Shown: positions 55,136-63,857, counted from the stretch's first letter. The stretch: 64,000 nt of DNA from Marinithermofilum abyssi (GCF_014641195.1 NZ_BMHQ01000004.1:144734-208733); one strand, 5' to 3'. Numbers and translations are program-made. Notes: generated by a model not told the origin, from the sequence alone.

Positions 55136-57598
55136 ATGGATGTCGAAAATAATCGAAAACCGGTTGTAGAGGGTGGGTGCGATGTGCAGAGACCGATCTT
55201 GATCATCGCGTTGGGATGGCTGGCGGGTATTGCAGCGAATAGTTTCTATTCGTTTTCTTGGGGGTGGAGCGCTGCCGGACTGTTGATTACAGGTGCTACC
55301 GGCGGTATTTGGTTTTATCTTCGAAGGAAAGGGCTCTTCCTTTGTCTGTTTTTTTCGAGTTTGTTGGCGGGGATGACACAGATGGCTTGGGTGGATCAGC
55401 GCAATGTCAGTCATATTCCAACACCGTCGACGAAAAAGCCTGTTTTCGCCAAGTTAACAGGGGAGGTAGCGGAACCGCCGAAAGTGGACGGGGACCGGGG
55501 GACGCTGATGGTTCAGGTATCCAGGCTGCATATTCAGGGTACTAACAAACCCGTTTTCGTACCCGGTGAACGGGTTCCGCTGTCGATTCGTCTGATGTCT
55601 CCCGAGGACCAAGAGCGATTGGACAGGTTGCGAAGGGGGATACGCTTGGGTGTAGAAGCGGAATTGTACCGCCCGGATCCTGCCCGGAATCCTGGAGGTT
55701 TTGATGATCGCCGGTATTTGTATCAGCTGGGGATTCATTGGCGAGGTACGGTTTCCAGTATAAAAGACATTTCCATTCTGGAAGTTCCTCCGCCCAGTTG
55801 GGATGATGTGATGGATGTATTGCGCTTGCGATTGGGAAGTACCCTCGATGCGGTGTATCCTGCAGAAACAGCAGGGTTGATGAGGGGAATGCTGCTAGGC
55901 GAACGGTGGGAAGTACCGTGGACGGTGGAAGCGGATTTTATCCGGTTGGGGCTGGTTCACCTGCTGGCCATTTCCGGGCTGCATGTGGGTGTGTTTGCAG
56001 GTTGCCTCTATTTTGTGCTGACCCGTGTAGGGGTTACCCGTGAAAAAACGGCTCTCATCATTATCTTTGCCTTGCCTTTTTATGCGGTATTGACCGGTGC
56101 GGGAGCGCCGGTGATCCGTTCCGTAATCATGGCATCCTTGGCCCTGACAGCGGTGATCCTTCGCCGGTGGAAGGACACCCTTTCCTTTTGGGGAGCTGCT
56201 TTGTGGGGGATGTTGTGCTGGAATCCGTATCAAGCATTTCAGCCGGGATTTCAACTTTCCTTTGTTGTCACACTGGCGTTGTTGGTGGGGGTGGGTCCGG
56301 TCAGCCGGTGTCTCCCCTTTTCCATGCCCGGAGTCAATCAGTTGCTGGCTGTCCCTTTGGTTGCACAAGCAGCCTCATTTCCCCTGCTTGTCTATCATTT
56401 TCATGAGATTTCGTTGCTGTCGTGGTTTCTGAATCTATGGGTCGTACCTGCAGTCAGTTTGCTGGTCATTCCCCTGGGTTTGGCGGCATTGGGATTGGGT
56501 TTGATTCATCCTGCCCTGGGGTGGCTGCCGGCAGGCATTTCACACTTTTTATTGAAAGGAATCCTTTTCGTTACTTCGGCTGTCGGGAAGTGGAAAGGTC
56601 CTCAGCTTCACAGCGCGCCTCCTTCCCTCGGGTGGATGGTCGCCTACGGAGCCATTCTCGTGTATATCGCGGTTTCTCTGGCCAAGAGAGTCCCGAGATC
56701 AGGGGTGCATCGTTGGATTTCCCTCATCCTGCTGAGCGTGTGGATCCTCGGGTTGTGGATACCATTTCCGGGAAGGAAAGAGTTGCAAATCACCTTTTTG
56801 GATGTAGGCCAGGGTGACAGTGCGGTCATTGAGACACCATCGGGTCAGGTGATTTTGATTGACGGCGGCGGCAGTTTGTCATTTGGTGAGGAAAGCTGGG
56901 AACGTCGACGCAAACCGAGGGAAGTGGGGGAAGATGTCGTCGTTCCATTTTTGAAAGCACGGGGGATTCAGCGGATCGATTGGCTTGTGATGACCCACGG
57001 CGATGCGGATCATATCGGCGGATTGAAGGCGGTGGCGGAACAATTGCCTGTCAGCCGGGTTATTCGTAACCCCCATCCAACCCGAACATCCTTGGAACGG
57101 GAATTGATGGACCGGTTGCGGCGGTCCGGGTCGACCGTCTTTACTGCTCCTTTGGGTATCCGATGGACACTGGAACCCGGAGTAAGCTGGCAATTCTTGC
57201 ACCCTGGACCGCTTCAGCACGGGCGCTTGGATCAGACCAATAACGATTCGGTGGTTTTTCTGCTGACTGCCTACGGTTACCGGGTGATGATGACGGGGGA
57301 TATCGAAGAAAAGGGGGAAAAGACGATGTTGCGGCACTGGGACTTGCCGGCAGTGGATGTGTTGAAGGTGGCCCACCATGGAAGTGCCACTTCAACCTCC
57401 GAAGGATGGCTGGACGCGATTCGCCCGCGTATGGCGGTCGTTTCTGTGGGACGAAACAATCGGTTCGGCCATCCTGCGCCGGAAGTGATCCGGCGACTGA
57501 GAGACCGGGATATTACTGTTTTGCGGACGGATCGCAACGGTGCGGTGACGGTGCGGATGCAACCCGGGAAAATAGCGGTCGAATCCATGTTGCCGTAA
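55136..57598 (+). CDS. comEC: DNA internalization channel ComEC/Rec2
   Basis: 820 residues in the standard three-part layout. The N-terminal DUF4131/OB part follows two helices; the Competence domain has many helices, with RLGLVHLLAISGLHVGVFAG and VIRSVIMASLALTAVILRRW. The C-terminal metallo-beta-lactamase domain has ITFLDVGQGDSAVIETPSG, VMTHGDADHIGGLKAV (H-x-D-x-D-H), MMTGDIEEKGEKTML and LKVAHHGSATSTSE, probably the nuclease that degrades the non-transported strand. ATG 55136 follows GAGGAAGGGG. Its normal partners comEA and comER are at 39-40.6 kb; comEB was not found. Confidence 0.94.
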   Translation: MDVENNRKPVVEGGCDVQRPILIIALGWLAGIAANSFYSFSWGWSAAGLLITGATGGIWFYLRRKGLFLCLFFSSLLAGMTQMAWVDQRNVSHIPTPSTKKPVFAKLTGEVAEPPKVDGDRGTLMVQVSRLHIQGTNKPVFVPGERVPLSIRLMSPEDQERLDRLRRGIRLGVEAELYRPDPARNPGGFDDRRYLYQLGIHWRGTVSSIKDISILEVPPPSWDDVMDVLRLRLGSTLDAVYPAETAGLMRGMLLGERWEVPWTVEADFIRLGLVHLLAISGLHVGVFAGCLYFVLTRVGVTREKTALIIIFALPFYAVLTGAGAPVIRSVIMASLALTAVILRRWKDTLSFWGAALWGMLCWNPYQAFQPGFQLSFVVTLALLVGVGPVSRCLPFSMPGVNQLLAVPLVAQAASFPLLVYHFHEISLLSWFLNLWVVPAVSLLVIPLGLAALGLGLIHPALGWLPAGISHFLLKGILFVTSAVGKWKGPQLHSAPPSLGWMVAYGAILVYIAVSLAKRVPRSGVHRWISLILLSVWILGLWIPFPGRKELQITFLDVGQGDSAVIETPSGQVILIDGGGSLSFGEESWERRRKPREVGEDVVVPFLKARGIQRIDWLVMTHGDADHIGGLKAVAEQLPVSRVIRNPHPTRTSLERELMDRLRRSGSTVFTAPLGIRWTLEPGVSWQFLHPGPLQHGRLDQTNNDSVVFLLTAYGYRVMMTGDIEEKGEKTMLRHWDLPAVDVLKVAHHGSATSTSEGWLDAIRPRMAVVSVGRNNRFGHPAPEVIRRLRDRDITVLRTDRNGAVTVRMQPGKIAVESMLP

Positions 57599-57718
57599 CG
57601 GAAGACGGAGGCTGCTAGCAAAGTCCTGGGGGAAGGTTTTTTACCCTTACTATTATCGCTTTCTGGGTGTCGTTGGAGAATCTATTACGCTGATGTTTGC
57701 TTCGCCCTTCAAAAAAAT

Positions 57719-57764
57719 AAGGCTCTTACTTCGTGTATATGAACATAAAGTAGGAGCTTTTTAA
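57719..57764 (+). terminator. Terminator downstream of comEC
   Basis: GGCTCTTACTT pairs with AAGTAGGAGC (one mismatch region) around a 16-base loop, followed by TTTTTAAT. It lies about 120 bases after comEC. Confidence 0.75.
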
Positions 57765-57957
57765 TAGGGGTAAAGGTAGCGGTGGAATTTGATTTTATTA
57801 CCCATATATAAGTAAAAAATAAATATATTCAATAGATCTGTATCAGATTTCTTAAACAGGAATCTATTTAATTACTGGTTGAATACCTTTCCCTTTACCA
57901 AATTCTCAACATAACTTAAAGGAGAATGAAATCGCATGCAGGGAAGGAGGAGGTTTG

Positions 57958-58698
57958 ATGAGCAGAGTTGGGTACAAATGGTCGGTCCATCGGAGTTTAT
58001 TTAAGGTAAAGGGTCTCAAAGGTTCGATCCCGTCCACGGTTTTGTATTCGCCGGAAGCTTTGGAGAGGATGATGCGCCAGTACGGCGTGCTGGTGTTGAA
58101 GCCCTCCGGCGGGATGGGGGGATATGGGGTCATCCGCATTGGCCCCCAGAAGAAGGGAGGATATATGGCCCACGTTAACCAGAAAGTCAATACTCTGAAG
58201 AATGCCGGATCCCTGGCCGCAATGGTGCGGAAAATCAACTCCCGTTCCAAAACGCGATATCTGGTACAAAAATGCGTCTCCCTGGCCCAAATCGGACACC
58301 AACCCTTTACCGTCCGGACCATCACTCAGCGGAAACCCGGTTCCCCTTGGGTCTTGACGGGATGGGTGGCTAAAACCGCTGGTAATGGGTACTTCATCAC
58401 CAACAGCCGATCGGGGGGCGGGGTCCATACTGTGGAGCAGGCCCTAACCAAATCAAATGTCCGCCGGAGAAGGAAACATGTGCTGAAGGAACTGAAGGAA
58501 GTCTCCCTGCTCGCCGCCCGGATACTGGGGAAGGATGTACCGCGACTAAAGGAGATCGGTTTTGACATGGGCATCGACAGGAACGGTAGGGTATGGATCC
58601 TCGAGGCCAACCTTAAGCCGGGTTTCTACGCGTTTAGGAAGCTGAAAGACAAATCCATGTATCGCCGTATCATGGGCTTTCAACGATCCAGTAGCTAA
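57958..58698 (+). CDS. YheC/YheD-family ATP-grasp protein (spore coat associated)
   Basis: 246 residues. The ATP-grasp features are LVLKPSGGMGGYGVIRIGPQ, TRYLVQKCVSLAQIGHQPF with FTVRTITQRKPGSPWVLTGW, and the metal-binding end IGFDMGIDRNGRVWILEANL, ending in E-x-N. This set is typical of YheC/YheD, which are associated with endospore coats; the ligation substrates are not established. It is shorter than YheC (about 360), lacking the N-terminal domain. ATG 57958 follows GGAAGGAGGAGG. It stands alone between long AT-rich gaps. Confidence 0.85.
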   Translation: MSRVGYKWSVHRSLFKVKGLKGSIPSTVLYSPEALERMMRQYGVLVLKPSGGMGGYGVIRIGPQKKGGYMAHVNQKVNTLKNAGSLAAMVRKINSRSKTRYLVQKCVSLAQIGHQPFTVRTITQRKPGSPWVLTGWVAKTAGNGYFITNSRSGGGVHTVEQALTKSNVRRRRKHVLKELKEVSLLAARILGKDVPRLKEIGFDMGIDRNGRVWILEANLKPGFYAFRKLKDKSMYRRIMGFQRSSS

Positions 58699-59615
58699 AA
58701 GCGTCGCGAGAGGAATCGCCGGACCTCCCCCGGCGTCGCCATTTTTGGTCAATGGTGGAGACACGGGGCAGGTGGTTTTCTGATCAAAGGAGAAGAACCG
58801 CGAATCCGATAGCGGGAACCGGTACGACGGTTATGGTGGTGGGAAGCCTCGTCTGACCCCGGGAAAGAGGATGGAAAGCTTTGATCCAGAGACCAAATAA
58901 CATCCCTGAATTCTCCCTATTAATCCGTTCACAATTGGAGGTACGCAAAGAGGCCAAGGTAGTTAACCTTGACCTTTTTCAATTCCTAGTGCGGCTTTTT
59001 TGTTATTAAAGTATACAATCAAATTCAAGCATCAATACCTTTACCCCAATTTCAGAGATCCCCAAAGCACCTATCAGATATCTACACAGCAGAGATTTGC
59101 ACAGAGATATCCACAGAAATAGTCGATATTTTCCCACGCACCAACGGTCACAGAGCGAACCCAGGTGCGTGCCGTACTGTTGGTGCCTGGAACCGCGGAA
59201 TTTCCCGAAAATTCCCCACAGGGCGGTGGGCGTTTCTTTACCTATTTAGAGGTGATTTTCTAAATAACCCTACGGAATTCTCCAAATTTATAGAGGTGAC
59301 CGGATCATTCGGGAAAATTGTACGCTAAGACACATTACGGGTGAAATCATAGGTGGCCGCTAATCTGTATTACCGGACATCCTTGAAACCCTACCGTACA
59401 TTTTTCCCGGATCGGTCCAGTGACCCCAACCAAATCGGGTTTGTTCGCAGATCTATTGTGTATTGTCTTAACTTATCCCGGAGTAGTTGAATCCGGCAAT
59501 TGCTTGAGGTCCATCATAGTCAACAGTATATTTTCTGTATTCTAGGGGGGCGAGGTGTCATCTCCCCTCTTTCTTTCATAGATTGCTCATAGCTTATCAT
59601 GAAGGAGGAGGTAGT
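58699..59615. other. 900-base gap with several hairpins, no gene seen
   Basis: CAAGGT and ACCTTG with a following CTTTTTC at 58955-58980 may end the yheC-like transcript. A GC-rich start (58720-58830) changes to AT-rich DNA. At 59136-59187 two stems exclude each other (separate entry). ATATCCACAG near 59108 and TTCCCCACAGGG near 59212 recall DnaA boxes but are too poor to call. No ORF has a ribosome binding site. A promoter for the DUF1259 gene must lie near its end. Confidence 0.4.
59136..59187. repeat. Overlapping inverted repeats able to form alternative stems
   Basis: CACGCACC (59136-59143) is complementary to GGTGCGTG (59165-59172). The shifted GCACCAAC (59139-59146) is complementary to GTTGGTGC (59180-59187). 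Both stems are perfect over eight bases and share the left arm, so only one can form at a time. It could be a protein-binding site or an RNA switch. Confidence 0.5.
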
Positions 59616-60035
59616 ATGGCAATCAGTCCCCTGTGTCGAGAATTTGCTCGTATTTTTGGCGGTCAGGCACAAGTAATTAACGGAGTGTGTACAGCTACCA
59701 AAGTTCGAAATAACATCAGAGTAAGAATCATGGGGCGGAACTCCAGATCCTTCTTAACCATTCCATCCGCCATTTCTTTTGAAAGCCGGGGCCGAGATGG
59801 TCGGGCTTTGTGCTTGGGGGAAACCGTTATTTTGACCAGTGAGATCAACCCGTTTATCAGCCAGCTCCGAAGAGCAGGTATTCTAGTGACAGGTCTGCAC
59901 AACCACTGGCTCTTTACCAATCCCCAAATTTGGTTCATCCATTTTCAAGCTATTCAACGTCCTCTGGTCTTTGCAAGGAATGTACGGAATGCCTCCAGAG
60001 TATTAACCAATCGACCCGTCGGTCCGTCAAGATAA
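59616..60035 (+). CDS. DUF1259 (LppY/LpqO) domain protein
   Basis: 139 residues with a single DUF1259 domain. Recognisable parts are FARIFGGQAQVINGVCTATK, RGRDGRALCLGETVILTSEI and the conserved VTGLHNHWLFTNPQIWFIHF, whose two His may bind a metal, then ALFARNVRNA-like text. Many members are exported and twice as long; this one has no signal peptide. The function is unknown. ATG 59616 follows GAAGGAGGAGG. Confidence 0.85.
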   Translation: MAISPLCREFARIFGGQAQVINGVCTATKVRNNIRVRIMGRNSRSFLTIPSAISFESRGRDGRALCLGETVILTSEINPFISQLRRAGILVTGLHNHWLFTNPQIWFIHFQAIQRPLVFARNVRNASRVLTNRPVGPSR

Positions 60036-60097
60036 ATGGATAACACCCCGTCTCAAAGGAAGCGGTAACGAGGTGTTTCGCTGAGAAGGTCTCTCTT

Positions 60098-60198
60098 TTA
60101 ATAGTCCTTAAAGACGTCAACCAAGGCAAAGATGGTGGCAATCACCAACAAAACAACAGAAGATGTTTCAGACCAAACCCGTAAACGTATTTGTACAT
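60098..60198 (-). pseudogene. Tiny membrane protein ORF with one missing base (YjcZ-like?)
   Basis: ATG 60198 behind AGGTGA starts MYKYVYGFG. In the next frame SETSSVVLLVIATIFALVDV continues to FKDY and a stop at 60098. The distance, 101 bases, is one short of whole codons. A Tyr/Gly-rich start followed by one membrane span resembles the small YjcZ-type sporulation proteins. The resemblance is in style, not in a proven match. Upstream, ATAGCCTA and TAGGCTAT (60216-60242) form an inverted repeat. Confidence 0.3.
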
Positions 60199-60341
60199 TT
60201 TACATCACCTGAGACATAGCCTAAATTTGTTGGATAGGCTATTGAATAGAAGATTTTAATTGTGATCTTGCCTACGTATAACATGTCTGCTCCATATGCA
60301 TATGGTATTGGATGTATCCTCATGAAGAGTGACTCCCATGA

Positions 60342-60386
60342 AAAAAACACCCCGCTTGAGGCTGTCCCTGCCTAAGTGGGGTGTTT
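60342..60386 (-). terminator. Strong terminator, best on the minus strand
   Basis: AACACCCCGCTTGAGGC pairs with GCCTAAGTGGGGTGTT (one mismatch). The seven A on its left give a T run on the minus strand. It would end the minus-strand cotF transcript after the intron remnant. Confidence 0.85.
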
Positions 60387-60419
60387 GCTTAGGGGGATAT
60401 TTAATAACATTGGCAATGA

Positions 60420-60719
60420 GACTCTTCCTTATTCCTGCCGAGTGCCAACCGTAAGGAGCGGAGAGTTACGAACGGGACACCTAAGTGCAGAGCGAGACAC
60501 CTAGGTTAGCTTGGGGATGACCTACGTCCCGCAAAGGATATGGTCACGGAGCGGATCATAGTACCAAAACACCCACCCTACAGGTAGAACACGGGGACAG
60601 GCCGCAGGGAATAACTTTAATAACCAATGTAGGTTCCTGGAGAGCCGTATGCGGTAGAAGCCGAACATACGGTTCGGGAAGGGGGAGATGCATCTCAGAC
60701 ACCTGGCCCCCTACTTCAC
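60420..60719 (+). ncRNA. Group II intron 3' part with domains V and VI
   Basis: Domain V fits exactly 34 bases at 60642-60675: it opens GAGCCGTATGCGG, with the catalytic AGC triad, and closes CATACGGTTC. Domain VI follows (GGGGG at 60681-60685 with CCCCC at 60707-60711), and the 3' end would be near CTACTTCAC (60719). Upstream, GCCAACCGTAAGGAGC, GACACCTAAGTGC and CTACGTCCCGCAAAGG look like domains I-III of bacterial introns. There is no reverse transcriptase, and about 220 bases upstream of domain V are too few for a complete intron. It is therefore a truncated or ORF-less copy. It is oriented opposite to cotF. Confidence 0.75.
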
Positions 60720-60763
60720 CTGGTATTTCCCCTTTTTAGGGGGGCGAGAAATCAAAGGCCTGG

Positions 60764-61342
60764 TTATATTACGGGTGCAGTTGCTGCCGGATTCTGTTCG
60801 GGGACTTCCTGGTAGATGTCGCCGATAGTGTTCTGTGAGATCTGGGATGCAGGTTCCAGTGGGTAATATCCTTGTTGGACCATCCATTGCCAGACATCAT
60901 AAGCGTGGTGGGAGCTCATTCGGAACCCGTCTTCCAGGAATAGCCTAAGGTCCGGATGGGACATCTCCATGGCCGCCCAGGCGTACTCCCTTCCGGCGCG
61001 TTTTAGTGTCAGGAGGTAGGCGGTGGCGATTTCCTGGTCATTGAATGTTTGGGCGTTCGTTCGGGGAGTAACGGTTTGACCCGCTACCGGGGACTGGGTG
61101 AAGGATTGGAGTACCGGGTTCAAATCGGGTATAGGAAGTTCCTTTGTGGGACCCTGTGCGTTTTTCAGGTATTCCACCTTCATGTTGTAATCCCGCACAT
61201 GAAAGGGAAAATGACGTTCAATCATGGATTTCAGTCCAGGATCCTGGGCATGAATCATGAAATTCCCCATGTTTGTAATGGAGTTAACGCAACTCATGGT
61301 TAGTTCGTGAAGGTCATAAAGCTCATGACCGGCCAGTTGCAT
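60764..61342 (-). CDS. CotF-family spore coat protein
   Basis: 192 residues of the CotF (coat F) family, with ferritin-like helices: MQLAGHELYDLHELTMSCVN, then NMGNFMIHAQDPGLKSMIER at the start and IATAYLLTLKRAGREYAWAA, EMSHPDLRLFLEDGFRMSSH and HHAYDVWQWMVQQGYYPLEP later. The C-terminal pair of segments is the most conserved part. It should be a coat protein made under sigma K in the mother cell. ATG 61342 follows AAAGGAGGGAACC. The transcript would pass through the intron remnant to the terminator at 60342. Confidence 0.85.
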   Translation of the reverse strand: MQLAGHELYDLHELTMSCVNSITNMGNFMIHAQDPGLKSMIERHFPFHVRDYNMKVEYLKNAQGPTKELPIPDLNPVLQSFTQSPVAGQTVTPRTNAQTFNDQEIATAYLLTLKRAGREYAWAAMEMSHPDLRLFLEDGFRMSSHHAYDVWQWMVQQGYYPLEPASQISQNTIGDIYQEVPEQNPAATAPVI

Positions 61343-61578
61343 GGGAGGTTCCCTCCTTTGGTTTTTGAGTCACAGATAGCTTAACAACCATCCCTGACGT
61401 CTATGCAAGGGTTTATATGTAAAAAAAGGTAAATACGGCATCGAGAACGCGATCGTGTTGACGTGGCCGGAAGAAACATTCGGGAACCATCAAGCTCTCC
61501 GGTGTTATCTGTGTACGGATGCATCCCTTCATAACGAAGAGATCTCATGCGGTTTAGGAATGTAGCTGTCCATTAAAC

Positions 61579-61609
61579 AAAAAAGGAGCGTAAATCACGC
61601 TCCTTTTTG
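61579..61609. terminator. Bidirectional terminator downstream of dps
   Basis: AAAAAGGAGCG pairs with CGCTCCTTTTT around TAAATCA. It lies 126 bases beyond the end of the minus-strand dps-like gene and upstream of cotF, and can serve the former. Confidence 0.85.
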
Positions 61610-61734
61610 ATAAGCATTTCACATGCGAAACAGCCCGTATACAGAATTAGGTTCCTATCAGTTCGTACCAGCATGACCTCTCGAATGTAAAACAGAGCAG
61701 TAAAGGAACCTAAAAACCAGTTGAGGAATCATTA

Positions 61735-62478
61735 TCATTGTCTGAAAGTATCATCTTGAGGACGTTGGGCGATATCCTGTCGTCCATCCAGCAAGTGATT
61801 CATCCCACGAACAAGTGTGTCATCTTCAAGAACCGACCATAAATGATAACCCAAGTCCTCTCGATCCACCAGAACTTCTTCCAGAACTTCAACCGTTCCA
61901 AAGTCCCCCAGCTCATGAGCCCGTCGAATTTGTTTCCTCATCATGTGTTGAATTTTCAATTCGTGCTCCAGATCGTTCCGAATGAAATCCCGCATCGTGT
62001 AACGACCTTCTACTTCATGTTTAATGTAGGAAATTTCATGCTGGGTTACAGGGTGAGCGGTGGGGACCACTCCCAACCGAGCAATCCGCTCGCCAATTTG
62101 ATCAATATGTTCTACCGTCTTTTCGATGTGTTCTTCCAATAGCTGGTGGAGACTTAAAAAAGATTCCGCTCCTTCGGTTAACCAGTGATGTTTCGTGTAC
62201 TGATGCAAGGCAACATTTAGAGCACAAAGATGGTCATCGAGTTGCAACCCCATCTCTAACCGAATGTTTTCAGGTAGGCTGATACCCGCTCCATGTATCC
62301 TTGCTGTCCGAGGCTCTTGTCGAAGCACCATTGATTGGGCATGCTCTGAAGTATGGCCTGGCATGTTCGGATCAAAACCGGACATATTCATTTTGAATTC
62401 ATCTTGGAAATGGTCAATTTTCTGATCAAGCAGACTAAAGTCCATGTTATTGCTTGGATGTTGCGGTTGCTGTCTCAT
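61735..62478 (-). CDS. Dps-family ferritin-like protein with N-terminal extension
   Basis: 247 residues, about 80 more than usual. The Dps core starts near residue 75: LQLDDHLCALNVALHQYTKH, HHWLTEGAESFLSLHQLLEE and HIEKTVEHIDQIGERIARLG, with the ferroxidase His of H-H-W and acidic residues of the second helix. A later segment (EHELKIQHMMRKQIRRAHEL, GDFGTVEVLEEVLVDREDLG) completes the four-helix bundle. The extension is Gln-, His- and Met-rich (MRQQPQHPSNNMDFSLLDQK) with no signal peptide. Dps proteins store iron and shield DNA. Its place between coat genes suggests a spore-related or late role. ATG 62478 follows AAGGAGG. Confidence 0.85.
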   Translation of the reverse strand: MRQQPQHPSNNMDFSLLDQKIDHFQDEFKMNMSGFDPNMPGHTSEHAQSMVLRQEPRTARIHGAGISLPENIRLEMGLQLDDHLCALNVALHQYTKHHWLTEGAESFLSLHQLLEEHIEKTVEHIDQIGERIARLGVVPTAHPVTQHEISYIKHEVEGRYTMRDFIRNDLEHELKIQHMMRKQIRRAHELGDFGTVEVLEEVLVDREDLGYHLWSVLEDDTLVRGMNHLLDGRQDIAQRPQDDTFRQ

Positions 62479-62629
62479 TTTAATCCTCCTTATTCATAAA
62501 AAACGATCATTCTATTTTTGAACCAGAAGAAATTCTTTATTCACCACACAATACGATTGATTGAAATGTTTATATTGATTGTTTAACAAACTGGGGCAAC
62601 CAAGGATAAGAACCTCTTTTTTATTTAAC

Positions 62630-62656
62630 AAAGCCCCTACTAGTAGGGGTTTTTTG
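62630..62656 (+). terminator. Terminator-like hairpin upstream of the WGxxGxxG gene
   Basis: AAGCCCCTAC pairs with GTAGGGGTTT around TA, then TTTT. It faces the plus strand although no plus-strand gene lies upstream, so it may be an attenuator in a leader or stop antisense to dps. Confidence 0.7.
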
Positions 62657-62781
62657 TAAAGGAGGATTTTACGGTTCTTTTTTTAGATTGTCCCAGTTTT
62701 TTAAAACAATCGGTATAAATCATGTAAAAAAGTACCAAATAGTATTTTAGGGCATTCTAACCAAAGCTAGGAGGAAACTCA

Positions 62782-63024
62782 ATGAAAAAGTGGATGGCAA
62801 TGCTGGCTGTAGCCACTATTCTTACAGTAGGTATGCAAGCTGTTACAACAGTTCCTTCCGTTGCGGCCGCGGTGGCTGTTGACAACAATAACAATAACCA
62901 AGGTAACAACATGATGAACACTGCTACTACTAACGATGATGACAATGATACCGACTGGGGTTGGATTGGACTCCTCGGTTTGCTTGGCCTCCTGGGTCGC
63001 AGAAGACGTGAAGGTAACCGATAA
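62782..63024 (+). CDS. Small secreted protein with WGxxGxxG C-terminal anchor
   Basis: 80 residues. A signal peptide (MKKWMAMLAVATILTVGMQA) precedes a low-complexity Asn/Asp/Thr linker, and the C-terminus is DWGWIGLLGLLGLLGRRRRE: the W-G-x-x-G-x-x-G motif, a hydrophobic span and an Arg cluster. This tripartite end is a sorting signal (WGxxGxxG-CTERM type), comparable to other CTERM anchors and probably handled by a dedicated protease. Its role is unknown. ATG 62782 follows TAGGAGGAAACTC. A terminator follows immediately. Confidence 0.88.
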   Translation: MKKWMAMLAVATILTVGMQAVTTVPSVAAAVAVDNNNNNQGNNMMNTATTNDDDNDTDWGWIGLLGLLGLLGRRRREGNR

Positions 63025-63032
63025 TAAACGAA

Positions 63033-63058
63033 AAAAGTCCACCTTTTGGTGGGCTTTT
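63033..63058. terminator. Terminator shared by the WGxxGxxG gene and the cotF-like gene
   Basis: AAAGTCCACC pairs with GGTGGGCTTTT (one mismatch) around TTTT. It lies between converging genes and offers T runs on both strands. Confidence 0.8.
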
Positions 63059-63566
63059 AATATGGCATCGAGAGAGCATTTGTTGCGTTTCGAACATCCC
63101 CATTAAGTAGTTGATTCAAGTCATAAGCCGGGTAAAGCCCCCGTTGAAGCATGTAGTAAAAGACCATACCATGCAATTGGATCCCGGCAATCAATTGTTT
63201 TGCCAATACCTCACGAAGCACTGGTGTCGCCGTTTCTGTGATCGCAATGGAATAGTTTCGTACCGAGGTCTTGGCAAGCCCCAAGAGATCCCCGGCATAA
63301 AAGGAAATGTCTCCGTGATCTTCCACTTGCACCTCGTCTGCCACATGCGGAGCTGCGGGATAAAACGCCAACAGTTCGCGAAGGTTATTAGTCAGGGCTT
63401 GTATAGCGAAAGCGTAGAGTTTTTTTAGGGCCGGATCCTTCACTTTCCGAATCGACTTCTTCAACTTAATCAGGCCAACCGATTGAAAAGCAACCAACTC
63501 GTGCATATCCAACGTTTCATGCCATGCCAGGCGACCCATGGATGGGTAAGGCATTTGCCGTTCCAC
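63057..63566 (-). CDS. CotF-like spore coat protein, second copy
   Basis: 169 residues with the two-part CotF pattern: [40 protein letters not shown] and later [40 protein letters not shown] and [20 protein letters not shown]. The motif [13 protein letters not shown] matches CotF ends. Unlike its neighbour it lacks the Pro-rich linker. GTG 63566 behind GGGAG is the best start; the frame is open to 63611. The two copies share little sequence, which suggests an old duplication. Confidence 0.75.
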   Translation of the reverse strand: MERQMPYPSMGRLAWHETLDMHELVAFQSVGLIKLKKSIRKVKDPALKKLYAFAIQALTNNLRELLAFYPAAPHVADEVQVEDHGDISFYAGDLLGLAKTSVRNYSIAITETATPVLREVLAKQLIAGIQLHGMVFYYMLQRGLYPAYDLNQLLNGDVRNATNALSMPY

Positions 63567-63674
63567 TGCACATCGCTCCCTTACAGATATCCATCTTAGC
63601 CTATGGATCAAGAGAGGAAACGTGCCTATTTTGGGCGGACTTCCTTAGGTGAAAAATAAGGAATGAGGCGGTTT

Positions 63675-63765
63675 TTGTAGGTTTTATGTAACATGATCAG
63701 AATTATGTAACGTTATATACATCTCACAAGCAAAACAAACTGTATACGATATACAGAGCAAATTT
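63675..63765. repeat. Composite repeat, copy 3 (partial)
   Basis: TAACATGATCAGAATTATG, ATCTCACAAG, AAACAAACTGTATACGATAT and ACAGAGCAAATTTA match copy 1 at 42507-42595 with small gaps, in the same orientation and 21 kb away. The palindrome here is CTGTATA-CGA-TATACAG (63740-63756). The CCCTAG hairpin of copies 1 and 2 is missing. It lies upstream of the minus-strand cotF-like gene. Confidence 0.7.
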
Positions 63766-63797
63766 AAATTGGCTATTCGATCAACCGTCGTAAGAAC

Positions 63798-63857
63798 AAC
63801 AAAAACACCGAAGTAGACGAAGAAAGGGCGCATCAACCCTTATCCGGTGTTTTTGTT
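63798..63857. repeat. Long-loop perfect inverted repeat
   Basis: AACAAAAACACCG (63798-63810) and CGGTGTTTTTGTT (63845-63857) are perfect complements over 13 bases, separated by 34 bases. It could be a bidirectional terminator or the ends of a miniature element. From 63858 to the window end no gene was recognised. Confidence 0.6.

Noticed and set aside
59090..59225. DnaA-box-like sequences suggesting an origin
   Set aside because: Only loose matches, not clustered, with no dnaA or replication gene nearby.
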